Assembly (NCBI RefSeq): GCF_031456495.1
Contig: NZ_JAVDUW010000001.1
Coordinates: 1,116,001 to 1,180,000, forward strand
Length of the DNA: 64,000 nt
Origin: Pedococcus sp031456495
Lineage (GTDB): Bacteria > Actinomycetota > Actinomycetes > Actinomycetales > Dermatophilaceae
Direction: 5' to 3'
Shown: one piece after another, positions 8,867-16,870 of the stretch
Numbering within the stretch: position 1 is the stretch's first letter
Layout of the letters: each line of letters opens with the position of its first letter
The notes under the pieces: generated by a model
Databases searched by the model: none
What the model saw: only the letters and a program-made list of their open reading frames with translations
What the model was told of the DNA's origin: nothing
Made by a program: the position numbers and the translations under genes

Positions 8867-9524
8867 GGGCGCCCCCACCGGCGGGATGGACCAGCGGGGC
8901 CCGACAGCAGGCAGGGGGATGCGCCTTTGAAGCTGCCGACTTCCGACATAAGCCGCTGCGGAAACGGCGCGTTAGGGACCTACGTCCCGGAGGTAAGGCA
9001 GAACGCACCCCACCGCTCAGGGGTTGCGGTGGGGTGCGGCTGCAGCCAAGGGGGGTGAGGGGTGCCCCTGACTGCGCGTTTTCTACGGTAGGGCGCGATT
9101 GCCCCGAAGTGCTGAGGCCCTGGGGTGACCTCACTTCACCCGTTCGGGGGAAGTGGTAGCTCGCGCATTGGGGGGATGCTCTGAAGGCGGGTCCAGAGGC
9201 TGGAGCGCGTCGTCCTGGGCTTGCAGGGGACGCCACCGCACCGGGTCTCTGAGGGATGATCCGGTGCGGCGGTTCCCAACCAAGTTCGCCCACCGAGGGC
9301 ACTCGGTGGGGGCGCGGCGTGCGCTTGCTCTGACCAGGAGGAAGCACCCGCATCCCATCGTATGGTCGGGTGTTCGGCGTTCTCGGAGTCTTCGCCGACG
9401 CCGGTTGTGCCGGACATGCACGTAATCCTCGAGGTCGTCTTCACGGAAAAGCCACCGCGATCCGGGCGATGCGTCTTTCCGCCGCATTCGGCCATTGTTG
9501 CTGTGGTGGGTCGTGCTTGGGATC
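8867..9524. other. Intergenic region with one strong hairpin
   Basis: No credible gene. The main structure is the hairpin at 9004-9038. The rest consists of Arg/Pro-rich frames on both strands without ribosome binding sites. Confidence 0.5.
9004..9038. terminator. Hairpin, terminator-like
   Basis: A 12-bp perfect stem (9004-9015 with 9027-9038; arms CGCACCCCACCG and CGGTGGGGTGCG) with an 11-base loop. There is no adjacent gene end on the plus strand. It belongs to a family of GGTGGGG-type hairpins seen several times in the accessory region. Confidence 0.6.
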
Positions 9525-9938
9525 TCAGCCGAGGGGAAGCCCGAGCTCGTTGCGGTAGGCCCGTATCCCTGTGATTGCACCGTCGGCCACGGAGAAGATG
9601 TGGCAGATCATGGTGACGTGCCGGCCGTTGCCGTCGACGATCGTGGATAGTTGCTCCACGAGGACGTCGTCCCCAGCCATCTGCACGTTGACGTTCTCCG
9701 TGGTGAGCGAGGTGGCGGCGTTGATGGGGGCCCGCAGGCGCTCGATCATGGCGTCGGCGCCTTGCTGCTTCACCTGCCAGGGCTCGTCCGTCCACGGGCT
9801 CGCCATCCTCGTGACCACGTGGTCTGCGAGATACCGGCGAACGGCAGCAAAGTCAGGGGCGCTCCCGGAGGCCCGCGCCCGTTGAGACGCCTCGATGTAG
9901 CCCCGCACGAGACGCACCGAGGGGTGCTCGTCAGCCAT
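9525..9938 (-). CDS. SnoaL/NTF2-like protein
   Basis: A protein of 137 residues. ATG 9938 is chosen because GGGAGG sits six bases upstream; the in-frame start ten codons earlier has none. The sequence fits the NTF2-like cone fold: an N-terminal helix (VRLVRGYIEASQRAR), DFAAVRRYLADHVVTRMASPW, then strands ENVNVQMAGDDVLVEQLSTI and GRHVTMICHIFSVADGAITG, ending with RAYRNELG. Members act as small isomerases, hydrolases or binding proteins, and the ligand cannot be read from sequence. It has no signal peptide and stands alone between non-coding stretches. Confidence 0.8.
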   Translation of the reverse strand: MADEHPSVRLVRGYIEASQRARASGSAPDFAAVRRYLADHVVTRMASPWTDEPWQVKQQGADAMIERLRAPINAATSLTTENVNVQMAGDDVLVEQLSTIVDGNGRHVTMICHIFSVADGAITGIRAYRNELGLPLG

Positions 9939-10448
9939 GGCATACCTCCCGTCGGGGAAGGATGGCACTGGTCACTTTCCCGCCGCAACAGCGCAGATGG
10001 GTCTCCTGTGCGAAGTCGGCGGCCTCCGAACGACTTCCAGACCCAAGCGCGTCGCACGGCGGGTGAGGGCCGCCCGCCCGGCGTCGGCGGTTGGTCCAGA
10101 GGCTAGACGTAGGGGTTCTGTCCGACGTCGAGGCGCCCCGGCCCCGCTGCGGCTGATGACAGAGCGCGCGATCCGCGAGATCGACCGACGTCACCTCCTG
10201 CGGTGGCGATCATCGATGCCGGCGGCAGTTCCGGTCGCAGCACCGCCTGTATTTGGCATTCTCCCCTCCTGGCCGGACAGTTCGGGTGGCCGAAACACGT
10301 GGGTGTCGTAGTACGAATGTGGCTTCTGCGCCCCCTTCCCGGGTGACAGCCTCTTGGCGCCAGGGTCCCCGGCAGGGCGTGCTCAGCGTGCAACACCTTC
10401 TCCTGCCGGGACGGGGACCTGATCGGGAGAGGCAAAGGAGGGATCGCG
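9939..10448. other. Intergenic region, no gene recognised
   Basis: Frames on both strands are low-complexity. It should carry the divergent promoters of the NTF2-like gene and of the gene at 10449. I find no palindrome of the GGGAC-N4-GTCCC type and no strong terminator. Confidence 0.45.
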
Positions 10449-10787
10449 ATGGCGAGTCGTGAAGATGCCGCACTGCTTGTGCAGCTGGCCCAATGGGGCG
10501 CGACCATGGGTCTGGAGGAAGCACAGCAGGCGTTGTGGGCGGACGAGTTCGAACCCGAGGAGGCCACCGTCGACGACGTATTGGTGTCTCGGGTCCTCGT
10601 CTGGGGCGAGACCATCGGAACGCTGACCAAGAACGGAATCTTGGACACGGATCTCGTGCTCGACTGGCTCTGGGTCGCAGGCATGTGGTCCCGGGTCGGA
10701 CCAGCAGCCTTGAAGTCCCGTGAGAAGCACGGGGTGCCAGCGCTCTACGAGAACTTTGAGGCCCTGGCCAACAGGCAAGGCAACTGA
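10449..10787 (+). CDS. Conserved hypothetical protein resembling DUF4760
   Basis: A protein of 112 residues from ATG 10449, with AGGAGGG seven bases upstream, an excellent ribosome binding site. It is acidic and mainly helical, with Trp-rich segments (LAQWGATMGLEEAQQALW, LDWLWVAGMWSRVG) and a C-terminal PALYENFEALANRQ. The layout resembles the soluble part of DUF4760-type proteins, whose role is not established. It has no signal peptide or membrane helix. Single gene. The family call is tentative, but that it is a real gene is well supported. Confidence 0.75.
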   Translation: MASREDAALLVQLAQWGATMGLEEAQQALWADEFEPEEATVDDVLVSRVLVWGETIGTLTKNGILDTDLVLDWLWVAGMWSRVGPAALKSREKHGVPALYENFEALANRQGN

Positions 10788-11014
10788 CCGCGAGCTCCGC
10801 TGGAGCCCTCCCCGTCCGACGGACCGCCTTGAGACTGTGACAACTGCCGTCACGGCTGAAGGTCCGCTGAGGACTGCCTCCCAGGTGCCTCACTCCGCGG
10901 CGAGCTGGGCGGTGCCGTTGACGCAACAGGTCGTCAGCTCGATGAGACCAACCTTCCGCGGCTGCGGGGCGTCGTAGTGTTGAAGTGTTCCGCCGAGCCG
11001 AGGTGGTGGTCCCC

Positions 11015-12427
11015 ATGCGGACCAGTTCCGGTCTGATCCGTGGTCTCGTCGTCGCCGGAGCAGCGGTGGGTGTGTCGGTCGGCACCCCGGCCGTGCCCCG
11101 CGCTGAGGCGGCCACTGCAGCTGAACTCGCTCAGGCTGCATACACCCGTATGAGCAACGCTCAGCGCATCGGGCAGCTGTTCATGGTCGGCACGCCGGCC
11201 ACCGGCCTGTCCGCCGCGGCGGCGACCGCGATCGGGACCTACCACGTCGGCAACGTCATCCTCACCGGCCGGCCCACCGCGGGCGCCGCACCGATCCGCG
11301 CGCTGACCGCTCGTCTCGACCGCCTCGCGACGGGCACCGCGACGGCGAGTGTGCCGCTGTGGATCTCCACGGACCAGGAGGGCGGCTACGTCCAGGTGCT
11401 GCAGGGCAGCGGGTTCTCGCGCATGCCGACCGCCCTGACCATGGGGACGTGGTCGACAACCACTCTGACGTCGTCGGCGCGGACGTGGGGCCGGCAGCTC
11501 CGCCGCTCGGGTGTGGACATGAACCTCGCACCGGTGATGGACACCGTCCCCGCCGCGACTGCGTCGAGCAACCCACCGATCGGCTACTGGCAAAGGGAGT
11601 TCGGCCACACGCCGAGCGTCGTGACGACCAAGGGCGACGCCTTCCTCTCCGGCGAGCGTTCGGCCGACCTCGCGATGACGGCCAAGCACTTCCCAGGGCT
11701 GGGCTACGTCACCGCCAACACCGACACGACCGCGGGCGTGAAGGACTACGTCACGACCACCACTTCCGGGTCGATCACACCGTTCAGGTCCGCCGTCGCG
11801 GACGGCGTCCCGGTCGTGATGATGTCCTCGGCGATCTACACCAAGATCGACGGATCGCGACCGGCGGTGTTCTCGCCCACGGTCGTCACCGGCCTCCTGC
11901 GCAACACCCTTGGCTTCCGCGGCGTCGTCGTCAGCGACGACCTCGGCAACGCCAAGGCGGTCGCCGCCTGGTCCGCGGGCGAGCGCGCCGTCCGCTTCAT
12001 CAACGCTGGTGGGGACGAGGTCCTGACCGTCAACGCCTCGACCATCCCCGCGATGGTGGCTGCAGTGAAGGCGCGTGCTGCGACGGACTCCGCCTTCCGG
12101 GCCAAGGTAGCGGCAGCGGTGATGAGGATCCTTACCGCCAAGGCCGCCGAGGGGCTGCTCGGCGCTCGACTCTCGCTGGACGGATCCTTGGGCCCCCGGA
12201 CGATCTCGGCACTGCAGCGCTGGCTCGGCGTCACCGTCACCGGTGCGCTCAACCCGACCACCATCCGGGCGCTGCAGACCCGCATCGGCACGACCGCCGA
12301 CGGCCTGTGGGGTCCCGCGTCCATGCGAGCACTCCAGCTCTACCTGGGCATCGCCACCGACGGCGCGCGGACGTGGAACTCGCGGACGGTGACCCAACTG
12401 CAGGGCTACCTCAACACCCAGCTCTGA
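11015..12427 (+). CDS. Exported GH3-family beta-N-acetylhexosaminidase with C-terminal peptidoglycan-binding-like repeats
   Basis: A protein of 470 residues from ATG 11015. Residues 1-32 are a signal peptide ending near RAEAA. Residues about 45-375 form a glycoside hydrolase family 3 catalytic domain: STDQEGG substrate loop, the NagZ-type KHFPGLG motif with a following His/Asp-poor loop, and the nucleophile region VVVSDDLGNAKAV. The C-terminal 90 residues contain three short repeats of the GxxT-xxALQxxLG type (GPRTISALQRWLG, LNPTTIRALQTRIG, GPASMRALQLYLG), which fit peptidoglycan-binding repeats. NagZ-type enzymes remove terminal GlcNAc from muropeptides, so an exported wall-recycling or wall-remodelling role is likely. 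The usual catalytic His of KHFPGHG-D is replaced here (KHFPGLGYV), which could affect activity. Single gene. Confidence 0.85.
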   Translation: MRTSSGLIRGLVVAGAAVGVSVGTPAVPRAEAATAAELAQAAYTRMSNAQRIGQLFMVGTPATGLSAAAATAIGTYHVGNVILTGRPTAGAAPIRALTARLDRLATGTATASVPLWISTDQEGGYVQVLQGSGFSRMPTALTMGTWSTTTLTSSARTWGRQLRRSGVDMNLAPVMDTVPAATASSNPPIGYWQREFGHTPSVVTTKGDAFLSGERSADLAMTAKHFPGLGYVTANTDTTAGVKDYVTTTTSGSITPFRSAVADGVPVVMMSSAIYTKIDGSRPAVFSPTVVTGLLRNTLGFRGVVVSDDLGNAKAVAAWSAGERAVRFINAGGDEVLTVNASTIPAMVAAVKARAATDSAFRAKVAAAVMRILTAKAAEGLLGARLSLDGSLGPRTISALQRWLGVTVTGALNPTTIRALQTRIGTTADGLWGPASMRALQLYLGIATDGARTWNSRTVTQLQGYLNTQL

Positions 12428-12735
12428 GGTCTCGCGGACCCCCGAAGGAAGCCCCTACTCAGCCGCTGATGTACCCCAATCCACGAGACGCGAGGATGCG
12501 GCTCAGATCGGCCGCTTCATCGCCCTCGGGAAGCTACGCAGCCTGGGACGCACATGGCCCACAGCCCACTAGCCGCCCTGGGCGTCGACAGCGGGCTTTG
12601 GTGGCAGAGCCCCCGGTGCTTGTCGCAGCAGTAATGGGGCAATCTCGCCTCCTCAGGACAAACCGGCCCTGGACCAGGCGGCAGGCGCCTACGCGGCCAC
12701 GACCGGCCCGGATGGGACGGAGGCTGGAGGGGAAC
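12428..12735. other. Intergenic region
   Basis: Nothing gene-like is present apart from the GGAGGGGA ribosome binding site (about 12727) serving the next start. No clear terminator for the hexosaminidase gene is visible. Confidence 0.4.
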
Positions 12736-13611
12736 ATGAGCTTCGTCATCGGTATCGCGGTCGTTGTTGCCGCCCTAGCCGTTCTCGGACTGGTGCTGCG
12801 CCGTCGAGGCAGCGAGGGGTTGGGTGCTGACACCCTTGCTGGGCGGGCTCCGGAGGAGTACCGAATCCCCGGTGCGGGGGCGGCAACGCCGGCGGTTTCG
12901 GCGCCTGACTCCTTCGCGCTGGCACGCACCTCGTCAAGTAGGGCGTCTCTCGTCCTTGCCGTGGCGGGCGGGTCCTTGGTCCCTGTTCGGAGGAGGGACG
13001 TACTGCCAAGGTCTTACCCCAGCGGCGCTGGGGCCACATCGCCCCTCGTCGCAGCGCCCTCGCCGGCCCGTCCCGGTTGGGGGCGCACCCATGGAGGGTG
13101 GCGGGACCTTGGTCACTGTTCGGTCTCCGGCGCCGCAAGCACGGTGGGAGATGCGGGTTCTCCTAGTCATTCCCGCGCCGCGCCCCCGCCGACCCCCCTC
13201 GGTGGGGGCGCCCATCGTTTGCGGGAGCCGCCGCACCGGGTCGGCCCTCGAAGACCTGGTGCGGCCGCTCCCTGCGAGCCCGTGACGCGCCAGTCCGGGC
13301 CCACACCCGAGCATCCCCGCCTTGGGCGAGCCACGGCTTCATCCGAACGGGTGAGGGTCTCTCACGCCGGGGCATCGCCACTCAAACGCATCCGGAGCCG
13401 TACCGTTGGAAATGCAGCAGCCGGGGACCCCCTCACCCTCTCGGCTGCGGCCGCGCCCCCACCGATCGCCCCTGGCGGTGGGGGCGTCTCCTTGCCGACT
13501 GGCTCGAAAATGCGGGCTTCCGGAAGTGGTTGCTGTGACGCACAATTGCTTCACGGGGTGACGGTCAGAGCGCGGCCAACACCTTGGGAGGGACGGGCGC
13601 GAGGAGCGTGA
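12736..13611 (+). CDS. Small membrane protein, true end uncertain
   Basis: ATG 12736 has GGAGGGGAAC directly before it. The first about 55 residues look real: one membrane helix (MSFVIGIAVVVAALAVLGLV) followed by RRRGSEGLGADTLAGRAPEE. The frame then stays open to 13611, but from about residue 75 onward it is a Pro/Arg/Gly/Ser mixture that runs through operator-like palindromes and three long hairpins. That part is unlikely to be protein. A single-base shift would end the protein near 12905, giving about 56 residues. I therefore believe in the N-terminal membrane protein but not in the long tail. Confidence 0.4.
   Translation: MSFVIGIAVVVAALAVLGLVLRRRGSEGLGADTLAGRAPEEYRIPGAGAATPAVSAPDSFALARTSSSRASLVLAVAGGSLVPVRRRDVLPRSYPSGAGATSPLVAAPSPARPGWGRTHGGWRDLGHCSVSGAASTVGDAGSPSHSRAAPPPTPLGGGAHRLREPPHRVGPRRPGAAAPCEPVTRQSGPTPEHPRLGRATASSERVRVSHAGASPLKRIRSRTVGNAAAGDPLTLSAAAAPPPIAPGGGGVSLPTGSKMRASGSGCCDAQLLHGVTVRARPTPWEGRARGA
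12970..12983. promoter_or_regulatory. DosR/DevR-like near-palindrome, first of two
   Basis: GGGTC-CTTG-GTCCC, one mismatch from the perfect palindrome. The 20-base context ending in CTGTTCGG recurs at 13103 with only two differences, so the pair arose by duplication or is maintained for a reason. Confidence 0.4.
13054..13086. terminator. Hairpin following the first near-palindrome
   Basis: Outer arms GCGCCC/GGGCGC and inner CCGG/CCGG with small bulges around a 6-base loop. It lies about 75 bases after the operator-like site at 12970. It could terminate a short transcript. Confidence 0.45.
13103..13116. promoter_or_regulatory. DosR/DevR-like near-palindrome, second of two
   Basis: GGGAC-CTTG-GTCAC, one mismatch from perfect, 133 bases after the first and sharing its flanking CTGTTCGG. 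Confidence 0.4.
13181..13210. terminator. Hairpin following the second near-palindrome
   Basis: A 12-bp stem (CGCCCCCGCCGA with TCGGTGGGGGCG, one G-U pair) and a loop of six C. It lies about 65 bases after the operator-like site at 13103. Confidence 0.6.
13454..13486. terminator. Hairpin upstream of the GAF-ANTAR gene
   Basis: An 11-bp perfect stem (CGCCCCCACCG with CGGTGGGGGCG) and an 11-base loop, followed by TCTCC. The 3' arm context GGCGGTGGGGGCGTC recurs with one change at about 15808 and 23780. Confidence 0.6.
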
Positions 13612-13613
13612 CA

Positions 13614-14324
13614 GTGCCCAAGGCGCTGGATGAGGGATGGCGCGTGCTGGAGGACTTCGCCGACGTGGCGAGGACCATGGCCTGCCTGAAGGACACCGAC
13701 GAAGTCGCCGACACCCTGTGTCGGCTGACCTTGAAGATCATCGGGGGCGACCATGCCTCGATCACCAGCGTGCGCTACGGCAAAGCGGTCACGGTGGCCG
13801 CCACGAGCGCCGTTCCCGAGCAGGCCGACAAGATCCAGTACGCCACCGGTCAAGGGCCGTGCCTGGACGCCATCCGGCGAGAGGACACCTTTCGGGTCGA
13901 CGACCTGTGCACGGACCCGCGGTGGCCGGCGTTCGGCCCCCAGGCTGTGGCCGAGCTGGGGGTGCGCAGCATGCTGGCCCATGTGCTGCCCGTCGACGAC
14001 GAGGTCCTCGGGGCGCTGAACGTGTACGCGATGGAGCCGCGCGCGTTCCGGGCCGAACACGAGACCATGATCGCGATCTTCGGCGCGACCGCCGTCGCTG
14101 CCCTAGGTGCGGCGCGGCACCAGGAACAGGTCGAGCACCTGGAGAAGGCCCTGCACACCAGTCGGCACATCGGTGTCGCCCTGGGGATCCTGATGGGGAC
14201 CCGCGGGCTTTCCCTGGACGATGCGTGGGGCGTCCTGGCCAAGGCCAGCCAGGACAGGAACATCAAGGTGTCCGCCCTGGCGGACCGTGTCATCGCCACG
14301 GGCAGCTTGGAGCATGGCTGGTAG
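13614..14324 (+). CDS. GAF-ANTAR signalling protein (antitermination regulator)
   Basis: A protein of 236 residues. GTG 13614 is preferred over GTG 13608: GAGGAG lies seven bases before it, and the homologous pseudogene has AGGAGG at the matching place. Residues about 20-165 are a GAF sensor domain (IGGDHASITSVRYGKA, GQGPCLDAIRREDTF, LGVRSMLAHVLPVDD, LGALNVYAME). Residues about 175-230 are an ANTAR domain (LHTSRHIGVALGILMGTRG, AWGVLAKASQDRNIKVSALA). ANTAR domains bind paired RNA hairpins and prevent termination, and the GAF part gates this by a ligand or redox signal. A degraded inverted copy lies at 6722-7427. A strong terminator follows at 14377. Confidence 0.92.
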   Translation: MPKALDEGWRVLEDFADVARTMACLKDTDEVADTLCRLTLKIIGGDHASITSVRYGKAVTVAATSAVPEQADKIQYATGQGPCLDAIRREDTFRVDDLCTDPRWPAFGPQAVAELGVRSMLAHVLPVDDEVLGALNVYAMEPRAFRAEHETMIAIFGATAVAALGAARHQEQVEHLEKALHTSRHIGVALGILMGTRGLSLDDAWGVLAKASQDRNIKVSALADRVIATGSLEHGW

Positions 14325-14376
14325 GACCGAGGGACCCGGCTGTTTGAGCCCCCCAGCCACCCGCGCCGTACCCGCC

Positions 14377-14419
14377 ACCGCAGGCCACCATTCGCTCTAA
14401 GAGCTGTGTGGCCTGCGGT
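14377..14419 (+). terminator. Terminator of the GAF-ANTAR gene
   Basis: A 12-bp perfect stem (ACCGCAGGCCAC with GTGGCCTGCGGT), loop of 19 bases, followed by TT. It lies 53 bases after the stop codon at 14324. Confidence 0.75.
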
Positions 14420-14902
14420 TTGGCAGTCGTGGCGGGGTGGGCCGGTGACGCCGCGCCGGGGCACCCTCGTGCCGACGCGGCCGCCGCCTCAGCAAAGCCT
14501 TGACCGTACTGGGACGCACCGACCCCTGAGCCCCCACCATCCTCCTAGTCCATGAGCCGCCGCCTCCACCCAGCGGATGATGCGCCCTAGTGCCCACGCA
14601 CCACCAACCGACGGCGCCGGTCGTACCGTCGAACTGCGCTCATGACCACGATGGCGGAGCCGTCGAAGCCCTCGAGTAGCTGGTGGCACAGGGCCTCAGG
14701 TTCTTGTGGCCGAGCCGGGGGATGAGCTGAGAGGGCGTGGATGCATCCGGGCAGGGGTCCGCATCCAAACCGCCTTGCCCAGGCATCACGCCCTGGCACT
14801 TCGTCGACCTACGGATTTGCCGCACTCCTCAGGGTCCTGCCAGTGACAGCGCTTCTCCGTCCCTCCCTTCCGAGAGGTCATGCGGACGCGCAAGATGGGC
14901 AC
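14420..14902. other. Intergenic region
   Basis: No convincing gene. A minus-strand frame at 14587-14799 contains a mildly protein-like end (CHQLLEGFDGSAIVVMSAVR) but has no ribosome binding site and an unnatural N-terminus; it could be a gene remnant. Confidence 0.4.
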
Positions 14903-15214
14903 ATGAGCGCCGAACCCATCACCGCAGTCGATCAGGAGGACGATCGCAGCGCCGCATGCTGGTGCTGCGGCTCCACCGATGCCCCCGATCGAATGGTCGA
15001 CCTCGGCGACCACCCAGAGGTACACCTCTGTCTGCGGTGTGCCCACTTCGTGCACCAGCAGGCATGGAAGATCGAGGACGAGGGGAAACGCGGGCCCGCC
15101 GCAGCTGGGCGGGATCAGTTCCGCAACCTCCGCGCGCAGGTGATGCGGCGAGGGTGGCACCGGAACAGAATCCTCGGCCGCAAACTCCGCTGGCTCGGCA
15201 GACACCTTCCATAG
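14903..15214 (+). CDS. Small zinc-ribbon protein
   Basis: A protein of 103 residues from ATG 14903. Two Cys pairs, CWCC (about residues 19-22) and CLRC (about residues 43-46), separated by an acidic linker with HPEVHL, fit a zinc ribbon. The rest is basic and helical, ending KLRWLGRHLP. No signal peptide is present. Its stop codon is two bases before the start of the thioredoxin-like gene at 15217, so the two are almost certainly one operon. I do not recognise a characterised family; the likeliest roles are nucleic-acid or protein binding, or metal handling alongside its partner. Confidence 0.7.
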   Translation: MSAEPITAVDQEDDRSAACWCCGSTDAPDRMVDLGDHPEVHLCLRCAHFVHQQAWKIEDEGKRGPAAAGRDQFRNLRAQVMRRGWHRNRILGRKLRWLGRHLP

Positions 15215-15216
15215 CC

Positions 15217-15522
15217 ATGGACATCGAACTGTTGGTCATGCCGGACTGCCCCAACGGCGCCGCCGCCTATGAGCTGATCACGACCGCAGTCACAGACACC
15301 CCGATAAAGGCCACCATCACCCGCACCATCATCACCAGCCAAGACCAGGCCCGTCAGCGCCGATTCACCGGCTGCCCGACCATCCTGCCCACCGGCCTCG
15401 ACCCATTCACTTGCCCCGACGCATCCGTAGGTCTCTACTCTCGGCTCTACGCCAGCCCCAACGGGCCGCGCAGCACCCCAACACCGCGCGATCTGGCCCT
15501 CAAACGGGTCGCCACAGGCTAG
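15217..15522 (+). CDS. Thioredoxin-fold protein with MPDCPN motif
   Basis: A protein of 101 residues from ATG 15217, two bases after the upstream gene, so translation is probably coupled. The start IELLVMPDCPNGAAAYELI is the beta-alpha opening of a thioredoxin-like fold with a single Cys in place of the usual CxxC. The segment RRFTGCPTILPTGLDPF matches the cis-Pro region (GCPTI) of this family, with a further Cys before the Pro. Relatives are found next to heavy-metal and redox genes in actinobacteria. A redox or metal-binding role is therefore plausible but not proven. Confidence 0.75.
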   Translation: MDIELLVMPDCPNGAAAYELITTAVTDTPIKATITRTIITSQDQARQRRFTGCPTILPTGLDPFTCPDASVGLYSRLYASPNGPRSTPTPRDLALKRVATG

Positions 15523-15883
15523 ACCGAATGCGCGAAACGTACGCTAAAGGCGCGATCCGGGCTGCTGCGTCTTACCGCCGCGTGCCGGCCGGCGGCATAC
15601 GTCCGCTCATGCCGATGACAGGACTTCGCGGTGTTGCTCACCGACTCCTTCTGCCCGCCGGATCTCAGCACGCGCTGGTACGAGGGTAGCGCTGAGTGGT
15701 CGTGCTCAGCGGCCGGTTTCCCTCGTTTCGGGGCATACGCTGAGCTTCGTGCCGACCGCGGCATCCCCTGACACTTGCGGCGGTCGGCGCCCCACCGCGA
15801 ACCCCGTGGCGGTGGGAGCGTCCCGTGTGGAACCTCTGCAGAGTGGGTAAGGAGAGTCTCCACATTCGATTGGGAGGTACATC
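15523..15883. other. Intergenic with hairpins upstream of the Hrp1-like gene
   Basis: No gene is seen. It has an inverted repeat GCTGAG/CTCAGC near 15692-15711. A larger hairpin lies at 15787-15819, whose 3' arm GCGGTGGGAGC belongs to the same repeated hairpin family as 13454. Two GGCATAC heptamers lie at about 15594 and 15732. No DosR-like palindrome was found here. Confidence 0.5.
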
Positions 15884-16312
15884 ATGACGACGGCACGCGA
15901 TGTGATGACGGGTGGCGCCGAGTGCGCCGGGATCAACGACACGGTGACGCAGGCGGCACAGAAGATGCGTGACCTCGGGGTCGGTGCGCTGCCAATCTGC
16001 GGCGACGACAACCGGCTCACGGGGATGATCACGGACCGGGACATCGTGCTGAACTGCGTCGCCGAGGGGATGAATGCCAACCAGGTGAGAGTCGGGGATT
16101 ACGCCGGTGACGAAGTCGTCACAGTCGGCGCCGACGACGATATCGAGAAGGCACTCTCCACGATGGCCAGGCATGGGGTACGTCGGCTTCCGGTCATCGA
16201 CGGTCAGGACCTGGTCGGGATGATCAGCCAGGCAGACATCGCCAAGAACCTCCCGGAGGAGAGTGCTGGGCGGCTGGTTGAAGCCATTTCGGCCGCACCC
16301 TCTACGGACTGA
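15884..16312 (+). CDS. Hypoxic-response-protein-1-like tandem CBS-domain protein
   Basis: A protein of 142 residues from ATG 15884, with GGGAGG six bases upstream. Two CBS domains fill it. CBS1 begins TTARDVMTGG and contains VGALPICGDDNRLTGMITDR (about residues 33-52). CBS2 contains VRRLPVIDGQDLVGMISQAD (about residues 99-118). Layout and key phrases (GALPICGDD, TDRDIV, ADIAKNLPE) match mycobacterial Hrp1 (Rv2626c), a DosR-regulated secreted or cytoplasmic CBS protein induced by hypoxia. CBS pairs bind adenosyl ligands or NAD and act as energy or redox sensors. It is monocistronic here. Hrp1 similarity is by recognition, not by alignment. Confidence 0.88.
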   Translation: MTTARDVMTGGAECAGINDTVTQAAQKMRDLGVGALPICGDDNRLTGMITDRDIVLNCVAEGMNANQVRVGDYAGDEVVTVGADDDIEKALSTMARHGVRRLPVIDGQDLVGMISQADIAKNLPEESAGRLVEAISAAPSTD

Positions 16313-16490
16313 CGGCCGAGCGGTCGGAGCCGAAGGCAGCCATCGCCTCGGGTTGCTCCGGCAGGTCGTTGGCCAGCGAGGGACCACGCCCCGGGCTGTG
16401 CACCCCCTGTTGTTGGCACACTCGGGGCGTGGCGACCTGTCCTTTCCCCGCCGCGAGGTCGTTGAAACCGGGAGCACATGCGCCCGAGGG

Positions 16491-16870
16491 CTATGGCCTG
16501 TTGCTCCCTTTGGTCCCAGCGGGGCGCGCGTCGCGCGACCACTTGCGCTTCAGCTCTTCCGCCTCGACGGCGATCAGGCGGCCCAGCGCCCCGTGCAGCC
16601 CCAGCTCCTCCCTACGCAGCCGCTTGGCCGTCCGATCCGCATGGTGGCCTCTCGCGCCGCGGCTCGGGCGTCCCTCTCGTAGAGGGCGGCTGCACGGAGC
16701 AGGGCCTGCGCGGCCCTGGACGAGCGGGCGGACTCGGCGGCAACTTTGGCTGCAGCCGCCTCAGCGGACTTGCTGACCTCGAGCTCCCGCACGCTCTGAG
16801 CGTCCGCCTCGGCGTGCGAGCGCTCACGTCGTCTCTGTTCGATCTGCCCGCGGTAGTACGTCTCGCCCAT
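16491..16870 (-). pseudogene. Helical hypothetical protein, frameshifted near its middle
   Basis: ATG 16870 has GGAGGG six bases upstream. The first frame gives MGETYYRGQIEQRRRERS and a long Ala/Glu/Arg-rich helix through YERDARAAARE, then runs into an unnatural Cys/Trp tail ending at 16574. Another frame carries on from the same point with RTAKRLRREELGLHGALGRL and IAVEAEELKRKWSRDARP to TAG at 16491-16493, in the same helical style. A one-base loss near 16640 explains both. The intact protein would have been about 126 residues, probably a coiled coil. The frameshift may be real decay or a sequencing error. Function unknown. Confidence 0.6.

Noticed and set aside
8440..9159. A 239-codon plus-strand frame
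   Set aside because: The composition is Arg/Pro/Ser-rich with no domain pattern; it crosses a strong hairpin, and the minus strand shows a better (frameshifted) gene in part of it.
12736..13611. A 291-residue protein
   Set aside because: Only the N-terminal membrane part is protein-like; the remainder covers two operator-like palindromes and three long hairpins. The N-terminal gene is kept with an uncertain end.
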